DNA of 64,000 nucleotides from Gigaspora rosea (Eukaryota; Glomeromycota; Glomeromycetes; Diversisporales; Gigasporaceae), in assembly GCA_003550325.1 (NCBI GenBank), contig QKWP01000427.1, positions 198,530-262,529 on the forward strand, given 5' to 3'. Below are positions 11,344 to 22,891 of the stretch, one piece after another. The position numbers were made by a program, and so were the translations under genes. Under the pieces are notes generated by a model. That model was not told the DNA's origin. It was given only the letters and a program-made list of their open reading frames with translations, and did no database searches. Each line of letters opens with the position of its first letter. The stretch's first letter is position 1.

Positions 11344-12481
11344 TCAAACATGGCGTCGAAACGAAACCTACCCGAAACTAGTTTCGGAAGGGTTCTAATC
11401 CGAAACTAGTTTCGGATTTTTTTAAAAAAATCGAAACTCCGAAACCCGAAACCCCGAAACTATAATCCGAAACTCAAAAATATAATATTGAAGCCTTTAA
11501 ATTTATTGTAAAGTTGATTTATTTTTAATGAACCCAAAATGTAAAATTATTTTTGAATAAATTGTAACATTATATAGATCATTTTTTTAATTATGTTTTT
11601 TTTTTTTACTTCCTCGGTTTGTTCGGGTTTTTTTAAAGCTGGTCAACTTTATTTTTAATATCATACCGTTATTACAACTGATTTCAAATTCTAGGGCGAT
11701 AGAAAAAATTGCAATGATGAATCAATAAGTATTTGATGACTTTTGATACCAACAATTTATTTAATTCTGCGGTAACTTATTAATTCTATCATTAGTAGAT
11801 ATGGACGTACTAATTACTTATTATTACTTGATATTGTATCCAGTTTTTTTACGTAGTAAATAAAAAAACTGATGCTTGCAAAAGCAACCTTGATTGTCAG
11901 AATATAAACTCCGGAATTATACCTTTCATGGTATACTTGTGAATCATAACAACAAAAAGGATTGCACGCATGCAATAAATTGTTGGATGCATTTCGGTCC
12001 AAATATTGCTGGATATTCAAATTTTATAGTATTCTTTAAGGAGATATATAACATACATCAATGCGATTAATATATATTGAAGAGATACATAGTATACATC
12101 AGTGCTTTTGAAAGAGATATATAATACATTAATGCAATAAATGGAAGTTTGGGTAGTTTTTGGTGTTCAGGTGAGGTTTCAGGTTTCGAATGAGGTTTCG
12201 AGTGTCGGATGAGATTTCGAGTTTTGATAAGGTTTCGGGGTTATAATCCGAAGCCTGAAACTTTCGGATTTGGCACAAAAGGGTTTCGGCACCAACTTTG
12301 GAGAGAATAAACAAATAAATTATTGATGTTTTGGCAGTTTCGGGGTTTCGGTTGAGGTTTCGGTTTTCGGTTGAGGTTTCGGGTTTCGGTTGAGGTTTCG
12401 AGTTTCGGATAAGGTTTCGGAAGCTATAATCCGAAACCCGAAACTTTCGGAATCGCCAAAAAAGGTTTCGGTGCCATCTCT
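11344..12481. mobile_element. hAT-like element with CGAAACCC arms
   Basis: The exact 8-bp duplication GGTCTAAA flanks it (11336-11343 and 12482-12489). Ends are imperfect inverted repeats: ATGGCGTCGAAAC on the left and ATGGCACCGAAAC as the complement of the right. The left arm (about 11355-11480) and right arm (about 12165-12475) are arrays of CGAAACCC/GGGTTTCG-type units in opposite orientation. The interior is AT-rich and has no transposase, so it is non-autonomous. Confidence 0.75.
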
Positions 12482-12592
12482 GGTCTAAATGTTAATCTCT
12501 AAGACAAACCCGTTTCAACTACTCATTTTGTGACAAATCGATATAAAAGAATTTTTATTAAATATATTAAAGTCAGGCCAATTATCCAATAC

Positions 12593-12714
12593 CTAGGATG
12601 GCATGTCACTATGTCCAATTGGTTTCAATTTTTTTGGACATACGTCCAATTGAAAAATGGACATATGTCCAAAAACAATTGAAACCAATTGGACATAGTG
12701 ACATACCATCCCTG
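12593..12714. mobile_element. 122-bp palindromic hAT-like MITE
   Basis: The exact 8-bp duplication TCCAATAC flanks it (12585-12592 and 12715-12722). Almost the whole element is one hairpin: GGATGGCATGTCACTATG on the left is complemented on the right, with GGACATACGTCC-like sequence towards the centre. The open frames across it are mirror images created by the palindrome. Confidence 0.8.
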
Positions 12715-12722
12715 TCCAATAC

Positions 12723-13285
12723 ATATAAAAAAATTAGTAGAAATACTATATAAGCCCTGTGAAGGTGCAACATTGTAGTTCCTGATATGCATGCATTCAC
12801 ATTCTTGCTTCGCACATGCATTATTTAGTATAAAAATGCAGATTTTGCAGATGCACGTCACTTAATTCGCAGTATAATCTATAACGTAATAATGATATTA
12901 CTATGAAAAATTCAATCTTTCAACCTATCAGGTGACAATTTTATATATACGGAATTAACAATTCTTTATAATATTTTATTAAATTTAGGTATAATTTTAT
13001 TAATATAATTTCCTTTGCCATATTTTCTATTCAAAAAATCGAATGAGCTTCTTTGATCAATCAGCAAGATCCGGTAGTTCCAATTCATATAAATTACTAT
13101 CTATATATAAATAAGAATAAATAAAAATGTTATCGAACAATGCTGAAATATAGAAAAATATTATTTATTAAAAAACACCAAATTGACAATTACCTTGATA
13201 TACATAACCACTACCGGTATTAAATGAAATAAAGCTACTTCTATAATGTTAATCATTATATACTTGCATACCATCATTTTTTATA
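12723..13285. other. No gene seen
   Basis: AT-rich spacer downstream of the broken kinase gene, with no recognised feature. Confidence 0.45.
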
Positions 13286-14130
13286 TTATTTTGTAGTTTT
13301 TTTACCAGGTCCAAATAATTCAGATAAAATAATTTCACTATTCTGCCACTCTACAAAAATATCACAAATTTCTTTTGCCGTCGGTCTTTTCTCTGGTTTC
13401 ATGTTCCAGCATTTCTTTATTAAATCAGCATAGCATATCGCTGTATTTTCATAAATATGTGGTCGCAAACCATTATGTATTTGTAGTTGAAATTGCGGGT
13501 TTGATTTTGGGTCAAAAAGAACAGGTTTACATTATAACATTCCTACATAATTATGCCAAATGAATAAATATCAGATTTTGTAATATACGGTTGCTTGTTC
13601 AAAATTTCAGGAGCAATATATGGTAAAATTCCATAAATCCCATCAGATCTCGATCTTAATGCAATATTAGCTGTTATCGAAAGTCCGAAGTCTGCAATGT
13701 ATGCGCTTTTCAAATTGTTTTGTAGTATATTTTCGCTATGTAAATCCCGATGAATAAGATTATGAGAATGAATTATTTGAAGATCTGATGCAATGCATTG
13801 TAGCAGATTTAATTTATCTTTCCAATCCATTTGCGATATAGGATGTAGATTTTTGCGCAAACTACCTTTCGAGGCATAATCCAAGACAAAAACATAATTT
13901 CCCGAAGCTTGATACTTTGATATACCAAAAATTTTAGAAATGTTGGATCCTTAAGTCCGATATCACAACATGCTTTTAACTAATGACATAATTGATATAA
14001 ATATTTAATAACGAATACCTCACTTATAAATTCTTTACGAAAATTACTTGAATCGTGTTGCAATTTAAGCGCAACATGTCTGTACATCTTTCGACTTTTA
14101 CCACGCCAAATTGCATGATATACTGCTAAA
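13286..14130 (-). pseudogene. Broken tyrosine-kinase-like protein kinase
   Basis: The remnant reads on the minus strand. An exon at about 14130-14019 carries VYHAIWRG and the VALK lysine motif and ends at a GT donor. After a 39-bp intron, a second exon starts at 13979. It preserves IHRDLHSENIL (catalytic loop), IADFGLS (metal-binding DFG) and IAPEIL (APE). Later, GLRPHIYENT and the tail to 13286 match the end of the C-lobe. Lesions: one A too few in an A-run near 13930 shifts the frame; the expected Trp after SFGIIM is TAG at 13543-13545; a further shift near 13525 is needed to reach the tail. The glycine loop is also missing, with an in-frame stop just upstream. It lies 3' of the intact kinase gene, same strand, and is probably a decayed tandem copy. 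Confidence 0.85.
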
Positions 14131-14582
14131 CTAAATTACTATAAATTACTATAAATTACTTGGACCATTGTTGTCAAATTTTTATTTTATTGATAAAAAT
14201 TATATTCTATTCTACAAAAATTCTATTATCTATTCTATTATTTTATAGATCTATTGCTGTATTCATTTTTTTGCTATACTAATACTAATTATAATCTAGT
14301 TGTCAATTTTTTGATTTATTAATAAAAATTTTATTCTATTCTAAATTAAATTACTCTATTCTATTCTCTATTGTTCTATCCATATGCTAATGATAACACA
14401 GATGAACCGACAATCCTATTAATTACACTATGCCCCTGCACAACCTAGTCCGGCACTAAATAAACTTGCCATAACCTGGCACAGAATGTAGAAGCACGGA
14501 AAATTATGCTAACCTAATACATCGCTAATATTAATTGAGTAGACACTAACAAAACAATAAATTAATACTTAATAATAATGAA
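14131..14582. repeat. AT-rich spacer with a duplicated segment
   Basis: ATAAATTACT is repeated at 14140-14160. Two related ~90-bp segments (about 14165-14250 and 14298-14380) both contain GTTGTCAA, TTATTGATAAAAAT-like sequence and TTCTATTCTA. They cut off the N-lobe of the broken kinase. Confidence 0.5.
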
Positions 14583-17500
14583 TTAAATGTATAAGAAACG
14601 CAAAGTAAATTCAGTACTGTCAATACCTTTAAGACGCTCTACTATTCCCTGTACATCGATTAATGTGCTGCAATATTTATCTTGGGACGATGATAACAAC
14701 TTTAGAAATGTTTGTTTAATTATACTATCAGCATCAACGAATTTCTTTTTTATATCAAGTTCTTCTTTATCTGTCAAATTTTCTGATTCCAATATTGATT
14801 TCCATTGATTAATTTTTAAATGAACATATTCAGCAGTAGGTCGATTTTGTGGATTTGAATCCATGCATTGTTTAGCTAATTCAATATAGCAATCAGGTGT
14901 TCCTTCGGCAAATTTTGGGCGCAATCCATTGCAAATTTTTAATGCAAGTTCAAAGTCGTGTTTAGACCCATCATAAGGCCTTTTTCCGGTTGTTATTTCT
15001 GTCATAATAATACCTAATCCATAAATATCTGCCTCTTGTGTATGTTGATGACCTTTGAGAATTTCTGGAGCAACATATGGCATGACTCCATAAACACTTC
15101 CTTTTTTTGAATAATGCTCATCTTGTTTTCTAGATAATCCTAGATCTGAAATAAATGAAATTATATTTCCATCGATATCTTGGTTTAGTAAAATATTACC
15201 ACTGTGAAAGTCATAATGAATAAGTCCTGCTTTATGTATACGAGATAAATCATAGGATATGTCCGCAAGCTGCTTCAATTTCTTTTGCCATACAAGTTCT
15301 CTAAAATTTCTAGTTAAAAAGTCATTAAGATTTCCTCTATTGGCATATTGATATACCATCATATATTGACCATCCTTATTCTGAGTCAATCCGTATACTT
15401 CAAGTGCACTACCTTCAAACCTACATTGCATATGATTTTTAAACTTGAGAGAAAAGAGAATACATGAATAAATTTTATAAGATTATATCCTGTATTTTTA
15501 TAATTACTGTATTTGTGCGTAATAACGCACAAAGGCGTTATTTCGAAGTTCCACTATTTTGAAAACAATTCATTTGATTTAAAGTAACCCACGTGCATCC
15601 TGAAACAACGCACTTATATTATTTTCACTACATATACTTTTTATACAAGAATTATCAAAAGTAATTCATGTTATAGCTCAAATGTGTCTAAATAACGTAT
15701 TGTACATTCGTGCGTTATTACACAAAATACCGTAAACCAATAAAATTTAGCTTACCTCATTTAAAAACTCGGAGGAGTTTGTTTGAGAACCAGGCAATGT
15801 CTTAAGAGCAACTTCACAAGATTTTTTACGATATCGAACATAACCCAAATTATTATCACCTTCAACCATTCGTTTACCATCTAACCAAATTGATGAATAT
15901 ACTGTACCAAACCCTCCTCTACCAATTACTTTTATATTATCTAATCTATTATATGGAATCCATTCAATAACGGATTCAAAAGTCGTAGCTTTAAGTTGAA
16001 ATTCCTTAATGCAATCATCTATGTTTTTATCGCCACTTGTTTCTTGGACCACTTTTGGAAGATCACACAATTGACACCAGGCTGGATTGGTATTGTATCG
16101 TTTACAATGTTCACACATTCCATTAATGGGCTTTCTTTTGTCATTATAAAAATCAATTACAAGCATGTATTGCCCAGTTTCTGTATTTTGAGTTATTCCA
16201 TGTATTCTATATTTTTCTAATTGCATAAAAACTTTAAACTATGATAATAGGTAATAAATAATTTTGTAATATTTTAATATTTCAAGCAATAATCTAGTAC
16301 ATGTAGCATATACAGTAAATAAATTTTAACTTACGTTTTCTAAAAGTTCTAAAGTATTCGATTGAGAATAATTTAATTTCATAAGATCAACAGATGATAT
16401 AGTGCGTGACTGTGTAAATTTTCCAGATTCACCTTTAATTGTTCGTACACCTTTGACCCAGGTTGCCATGAATACAATATCTGATTCTCCTTTAATTTCT
16501 TGTAAATTAATTAACTTATCGAATTGAATCCATTCAATCACTTTTTCATATTCAGTGGCTTTGAATTGGAATTCTTTAATGATATTATTAATTTCGACAT
16601 TCCCACTTGTCCATTCTTGAGTTGCTTTCCAAGGATCGCAGGATTGACACCAAGCAGGGGAAGTGTTGTAATGTGCACAATGTTCACATATTCCATTTAA
16701 ATCGTTTCTTCTTGAATTAAATTCATCTGGTATTACAATCATATATTGATTTGTTTCTGTATTTTTAGTAATTCCATATACAACATTTTCTTCTAACTGC
16801 ATATAATTTTTAAGCTATAAAAATTTTAAATGTATTAATAGCTACAATAAGTAGTATGTCATGTAATAATAATTAACTTACTTCTTTTATAAACAAATCA
16901 CTAGTTTGAATATCATGTAATATTTTAAAGTTAACACCACATGATTCAATACGTGATTGTGCACATTCTACAAGTTCGCCTTTAGTTATTCTTATACCAT
17001 CTATCCATGTCGCCATAAATATTGTTTCCGATTTTTCTTCTCTAATCTTTTGTAATCTACTTAGTCTCTCAAATGGGATCCATTCAATAACCTTTTCATA
17101 TTCTGTGGCTTTGAATTGTAGCATTTTGATGACGTTATCAATCTCTTCATTCCCACTTGTCCATTGAATTGTTCTCCAAGGATCACAGGATTGGCACCAA
17201 GAAGGGGATGTGTTGTAATGTCCACAATGGTTGCATATCCCATTTAAATAGTTTCTTCTTGAATTAAATTCATCTGGCATTATAATTATATATTGATTTG
17301 TTTCTATATTTTTAGTAATTCCATATACAACATTTCCTTCTAACTGCATATAATTTTTAAGCTTTTAAAAGGTTTAAATATATTAATAGCATCGATATTC
17401 GTTGTGAACAATGCAATAATTTTAATAGGTTAAACTTACTTCTTTCATAAACAAATTGCATGTTTGAAAACATTTGAGATTAACACCGCACGATTTAATA

Positions 17501-17806
17501 CGTGATCGTGTATACTCTAAAAGTTCGCCCTTAATTACTCTTATACCATCTAGCCATGTCGCCATAAATATTATTTCAGAATCTTCTTCTCTAATCTTTT
17601 GTAAATTAATTAGCCTATTAAATGGAACCCATTCAATCATCTTTTCGTATTCCGTAACTTTGATTTGAAATTCTTTAATATATTCATCAATATTTTCATT
17701 TTCGCTTGTCCATCCTTTAATCGCTTCTTGAGGATCACATAATTGACACCATGTTGGAGATATAAAAGGTTGCTTGCATTTTGCACACTTTCCATAAAAG
17801 TTATAT
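14583..17806 (-). CDS. Protein kinase with four tandem N-lobe exon modules
   Basis: Exons run 17806-17440, 17361-16882, 16814-16335, 16238-15756 and 15443-14583. All junctions are GT-AG (GTAAG donors), and the three full modules and the final exon are phase 0. Each module exon encodes MQLE...VYGIT(Q/K)N-like sequence, a CxxC...WCxxC motif, VIEW(I/V)P and the start of a kinase N-lobe. Only the last module (16238-15756) has an intact GRGGFGTVY loop and VALK lysine. The modules at 16814, 17361 and 17806 read KGESDIVF, REEKSETIF and REEDSEIIF in place of the loop. The final exon completes the kinase: IHYDFHSGNIL (HRD is HYD), ISDLGLS (DFG is DLG) and YVAPEIL. From the last module onward the product is about 447 residues and could stand alone. 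The 5' start is unresolved: no ATG-led exon was found before 17806, which begins in phase 1. Function in the fungus is unknown; kinase activity is inferred from motifs. Confidence 0.75.
15507..15732. mobile_element. MITE filling a kinase intron, TA duplication
   Basis: The intron at 15444-15755 is mostly this element. Inverted ends are CTGTATTTGTGCGTAATAAC and, as complement of the right, CGGTATTTTGTGTAATAAC, flanked by TA on both sides (15505-15506 and 15733-15734). A TA duplication fits a Tc1/mariner-type MITE. It sits about 20 bp inside the 5' splice site, so splicing signals remain. Confidence 0.75.
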
Positions 17807-18550
17807 CTTTAATAATAAAATATAAAATATTAAATTGTATTTGTATATTAATTAATTTGATTATATTTACTGACAAAGCGATAAAATGTATTATTGGAAT
17901 ATTAACCTTTTTGTTTGATCGATCAGCGATGTCACAAGTTAATATTAAGAATTAACAAACAAAAAATCGATGTGCTTTTCTACTTACTTACTATTTAGCA
18001 TAATTTAAAAAAGAAAATTAAATAACGAGTGCTTATTAATATATTTAGGCGTTTAATAAATGGAAATTTATACTTACAAACTAATAATATTTATAAAATA
18101 GGTTGAAAAACATATTAATACAACACCTTGTTAAGCAATTATTTTCATTTAAACTTTTGATACTTACTCTCTTTAATATGAATGATGATAAAACATATTA
18201 AGGAATGAGATATTTATAATGATAACTATAAACATAATATAATAGAGTTTAACTAACCGCCTAATAAATATACTAATTAGAATAAAGAGTGTTAATTAAA
18301 ATAAGTTAAATAAATATTATACATACCGAATAATAACCAAAGATACTTTTTTGTAAGCATAATTAAAGAAAATCATGAAGATCTTAAGGTTAATTGTGGC
18401 TAACAAAAGGCATGGTGTTATAGAATAGTTAAAAAGGAAATCATAATTGTAATGATGATAATAGACCTATTTCAATAATACCACGAAATATTGAACAGAA
18501 ATTGAATTAATCAATCATAATTAATTTTTCTAAAAATATTCAAATAGACA
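17807..18550. other. Intergenic AT-rich region, possible upstream exon
   Basis: On the minus strand, CTTTGTCA followed by a GTAAAT donor at about 17870 could end an exon upstream of the kinase gene, but the joining frame meets a stop soon upstream and no ATG was found. The rest (18000-18550) is very AT-rich with scattered TTAATAAAT-like repeats. No gene is seen there. Confidence 0.4.
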
Positions 18551-21082
18551 TTAAGTCACCAATACATCAATCCAAACAGATCCTTCAATCTAAGTTATTC
18601 GAGACATAGGAGTAATTGCATAATGATGAATTACTCACTTGAATAATAATAATTTGTGGAAACATCCTAAAAAAAATATCAAAAAATGCACCCCACATAA
18701 TTGCAACGTCAAAAATATGTTCAAGCACATTAAATATATTGATTTGCTCGTAACGGTATAATTTTTTAGTAAATATAGGTATGTCTTTCAAAATTGTTAA
18801 ATATTCATAATCTGTGGCTGCAAAAACAGTTAGTATAATTACTAAGCCTCGATATTTCATGACCCATTCTTTAAAATTTGCACCAATAAAAGGATTTTTA
18901 ATTCCTATATAAATAGTATAGGTTGTTATAAAAACGTTTATGAATAATGGAACACTCAGAAAGAGTACACTTCAAATTAATAATAGTGGCAATAAATTAG
19001 TACTAATTTAATAATAATTAGAATAAATTTATTTTATAAAAAATACCTTGGCCAGAAAAGCTCCGGTACATTATCAGAATCATTAACAACGAAAATAACT
19101 GAAAGAATAAAATTAGGGATAATTAATCCAAGTTTTAAGATTGCACCCAGTATCTTAAATTTTTTTGTTGATTTCTTCTTTTTAAGTAAAAAAATTTTTA
19201 TTAATACAGGAAAATTCGTGATATAAACTTCTAAAGAATATTGATAAAATCAATTTACCTTATAAATTAGTGTAGAGAATATTAAACAGAACATTATAAA
19301 AATTGTAATCCCGATGATTGTCATTAATTTTACTTTGAGGTGATTCCAGATACTCCCTACAATATGAAAATTAGGCACGAAATTCAATTCGGATGCATTT
19401 TTTAAACGAAATAATTAACTCACCTAAACGTTGAAAGCCGAAATCGTGGTCTAGATCATTTGTAATACCTAGAGAAAAGGTAGTGATATTCTTGTAAATA
19501 ATCATAGTGTTTAAATCTGACAATATTTGTGAAGCAGTTCTTTTAGTTCCAATATTTCTTGTATCTATACGAATTAAAATAGAAAATTGATTATAAAAGT
19601 AACTTCGGAATGTATTATATGAACTTATACAGGAACGATCTATTGGCACTTTGTCAGCAAGTTCATTCAATAAATTATCAATGTATGCTGATTGATTGAT
19701 TTCGGAAGCTAACAAATTTTTGGTGGCTTCTTTGGTGAGACGTACTGAGCCCATAATGGCATTATCTGCAAGAAATTAAAATGAGAATGAAATGAAGCAT
19801 TTTAAATAAACACAAACATATCGCATACTACCTGAGTATAACTTCTGATTATTAAGCATATCTAAAAGTCCAAAAAGGTAAAAAGTATTAAACGGTTAAT
19901 AATTTCAAAATAATTTTAAAAGGAAAATTTAAAAAATAGATATTACTTGTTCTAAGAGTCCAAATAACATCATGAATTCCTTTTATAGGTTCACTTTGTT
20001 TTATATCTTGAACAAAATTATCATCCATAGTCACAATATATTGTTCGCCATATTCGTTGAATGTGCTTTCAATGACTTTTATACTGACAGTAAGTCTGTC
20101 TGGACTGATTTGGCAGAAATCGTGCATTGTTGCTGAAATTCTTTGTCTAATGCTATTATCGGAGGCTTTGTAGATGGTGATATTGCTCTTTGATTTTGAC
20201 AATTCAATAAACTCAAAGAAAGTTATATTTAAGAATGTCGTTGATGAATCAATAGTAGCATTGATTGATGGAATGGTTTTATTTATAAAGACATTATCAT
20301 AGCCATGATCTAAATCGAGAAACACATATAATGCATTAAATATTAAATAAAATTTAAGTTATATTAAAATAAACATACTCAACCATAAGTATTATTAGGT
20401 AATGGTAGAGGAATTGTTAGTAAAGACCAAGTAATATTATCATTTTTATAAGGAGAAGCGAGTAGAAAAGTATTGTTTCGCGTAATAGCGTTTGCACCAA
20501 TGTTATTAGTAAGAAAAGATTCTGGTAACGATAAAGTATTGTTTAGATCATCATAAGCATGAATATAATAATAAGTATTATTGTCTTTAGTGTCATAGGC
20601 TGTAACACCTAATATATAACCACCGACTGGCATTATTTTTGCACTCAAACCTTGCTGGGACAGATGAATTATGGGAGAGCTTTCTATAATTCCTGATGAA
20701 GAAATGCGAATTTCTCTATAATATGTCGTAATATTGCTACTTATGAAGACTATACAAGTAATCATTATATTAGCTTCATCACAATAGACTGTGTTAATTA
20801 TCGTATTTGGATATGCTATTGGATAGATATCAACCGATTGGTTCGTTTGACCAGAATAAGTTTGGTTATAGATTATAAAATTCAAGTAAAGCCCGCTATT
20901 ATTTTTTTCTGTATATTTAAAAATTGCCAAATAGTCATTGCCAATAGTAGGAACAACCGTGATCAGAGAGTCACCAGCGTTAGACATTAGTGATACATCT
21001 GTTAATCGTGTTAAGTTTCCATTATTATCACTATACGGATATAATATTAAATCATCAATATAGGAATCATAATTAATATGGT

Positions 21083-21133
<51 letters not shown>

Positions 21134-21163
21134 TAATAATCATCATGATTAATAATAATAATA

Positions 21164-21254
<91 letters not shown>

Positions 21255-22522
21255 GGCTGTTCGAAATTAAAACTTCGTTTAACGTTATTTTTTTAATATT
21301 TATAGGGGGAGGGGGGAAATTAAACAATATTAAAATTAAACGAGGTTCAAATGAACCTAAATTAGGTTCAAATGAACCAAAAGTTAGGTTTAGAGATCAT
21401 TATGCATTACGATTAAATTTACCGGGTGCTATTTTGACTTATGGCCCGTATTAAACTTAATTTAGGCCAAATTTCGAAATCGCACCCCTGGTCAATATTT
21501 TGAAATTTTACGGTAAGAAACTTTTCATAAGCCCTCTAATTGTTTAATTTTAGGGGAAGCTTCAAAGTGGGGGGGGGGTAACGTTAAACGAAGCTTTAAT
21601 TTCAAACAGCCTAATACAGTAATAATAATAAAATAATAATAATAATAATAATCATAATAATAATAATCATAATTAATAATAATAATAATAATTAATAATA
21701 ATAATAATAATAATGATAATAATAATAATAGTAATAATTATATAATTACATTGAATATTGTCGCAAAATCCAGTATATGGAGCCATGCGGATATGCAGAT
21801 TGAGCAATTCTAAGAAATCCAAGTTTTTTGTGTGCGTTTAATCGAATTGTACTATTAATCCAAGCACCCGAATTAAAACACATATTGCTAGTAATTTTTA
21901 GAACGATTATTAATAACTTTCATAAAATAATATACAAATAGACGTAAAAAATTTTATACCTTCGACTAATTCCATCCCAATCGATGACTTCTCCGCATTC
22001 TTTATAAGATGTAGGATCAGAAGAATTTGTTGCACTCACATAAGTTACTAGAATGAATGGCTTTTGTAAAGGATATATTGTAATAGGATTTACTAAATGA
22101 TGCAATATACTAATGTTATTGTTTTTAGTATCATTTAAATACGTAATTATATTGTTAGGTTTGTTAATTTTGTATTTATCACCATTGAGTAAACAATAAT
22201 TTATAGGATCTAATTTTGATTTGGGGTTGATCTCTTTAACTGTTCCATTTATAGAAATAATCCTTATACGTAATTTCTGTTCTAAACTTATTCCATGAAT
22301 TTTTGAACATTCATCTGTTTGTTTTGATTCATTACGTATAATATGAACGAGAATTGTTCCGTCATCATAAGTTTTAATGTCAGCTATAAGAGGTGGTATA
22401 TTTTGATCTCCTAATTTACTCTCCGTGTAATTAAAATATTTCTGTGATTCTGTTAATGTTATAAACAAGGAAAATAATAAATATAGCGCAATGAAATTAT
22501 AAAGAATACTAGACGATTTCAT
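18551..22522 (-). CDS. Secreted N-glycosylated multi-membrane protein, ten exons
   Basis: Exons: 22522-21960, 21887-21750, about 21079-20384, 20309-19947, 19861-19832, 19765-19424, 19356-19259, 19177-19047, 18969-18639 and 18589-18551, with phases agreeing at every junction except entry to exon 3. Total is about 900 residues. It starts MKSSSILYNF followed by a hydrophobic signal peptide (to about residue 27). Then comes a long extracellular-type region with many N-x-S/T sites (for example NYTES, NESK, NNTYY) and several Cys. Exons 7-9 encode at least four hydrophobic membrane-spanning stretches, and the tail is short. I recognise it as a type of large protein common in Rhizophagus, but no function is known to me. 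The exon 2/3 boundary (21750 to about 21080) is filled by ATT/TTA microsatellites and a MITE, and no acceptor is visible close to exon 3, so this allele may be damaged. Confidence 0.75.
19832..19861 (-). other. 30-nt micro-exon of the membrane protein gene
   Basis: AG acceptor and GT donor bracket exactly 30 nt encoding MLNNQKLYS with split codons at both ends. Its phase fits exon 4 (ending at 19947 with one spare base) and exon 6 (starting at 19765), so the reading frame only stays open if it is included. Confidence 0.7.
21088..21254. repeat. ATT/AAT trinucleotide microsatellite
   Basis: AAT repeats with a few interruptions (CAATAATAATCATCATGATT, one GTA). It lies in the intron or damaged exon boundary of the membrane protein gene. 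The poly-isoleucine, poly-asparagine and poly-tyrosine open frames over it are artefacts. Confidence 0.9.
21255..21611. mobile_element. PIF/Harbinger-like MITE in a microsatellite
   Basis: Inverted ends begin GGCTGTTCGAAATTAAAAC on the left and, as complement of the right, GGCTGTTTGAAATTAAAGC. The flanks are TAA on both sides (21252-21254 and 21612-21614). A 3-bp TAA duplication is the usual PIF/Harbinger signature, but TAA is also the local microsatellite unit, so the duplication is weak evidence here. The interior carries direct AGGTTCAAATGAACC motifs near 21345-21380. Confidence 0.75.
21615..21745. repeat. AAT microsatellite, second tract
   Basis: Continuation of the AAT repeat on the other side of the MITE, interrupted by ATCATAATTAATAAT-like changes. 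It ends at the splice donor of exon 2 of the membrane protein gene. Confidence 0.85.
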
Positions 22523-22648
22523 TGTGAATAGTTTTCATATCTTATTGCCTAAAAAGAAAGTTAATCATTAGAAATCAGACAGATGCATTTATATATTTTT
22601 CGTGCTGCCTTTTGCACGATTAGAAATGCAGTATAATGACGGATGCAT

Positions 22649-22891
22649 CTATGTACACACCAAAATTTGATTTAACTAAAATTAGGGTTAGGCCAGTCTA
22701 GTTAACATTAGGGTAGGGTTAGAGAAGCTTTATATATGCAAAATAGCCTTTCCGACACTTTTTATTAATGCGCCAAGGTGTGTTTAGGCTGCCGTTTCGT
22801 GTATTTTTCGTGTTTTTCGTTTTTCTTCACTTTGTCGGTTGATCAAATTCACGCAATTTGATTGGTTGATCGAATTTTGGTGTGTACATAG
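22649..22891. mobile_element. MITE upstream of the membrane protein gene
   Basis: Inverted ends CTATGTACACACCAAAATTT and their near-exact complement. No clear target duplication was found. The interior has GGGTTAGG/TTAGGGTAGGGTTAG telomere-like sequence, followed by a stretch homologous to the interior of the MITE at 8597-8930 (TTTTTxTTAATGCxCCAAGGT and TTTGTCGG). It lies about 130 bp before the start codon at 22522, so it could affect the promoter. Confidence 0.75.

Noticed and set aside
12609..12861. Overlapping Cys-rich frames of 70 and 78 residues
   Set aside because: They cross the palindromic MITE at 12593-12714 in two frames and show no conserved domain.
17637..17876. 79-residue frame upstream of the kinase gene
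   Set aside because: It is in the wrong frame for the CxxC...WCxxC module, which reads through 17806-17440 in another frame.
21073..21327. Open frames encoding poly-Ile, poly-Asn and poly-Tyr
   Set aside because: They are translations of the AAT microsatellite in different frames and strands.
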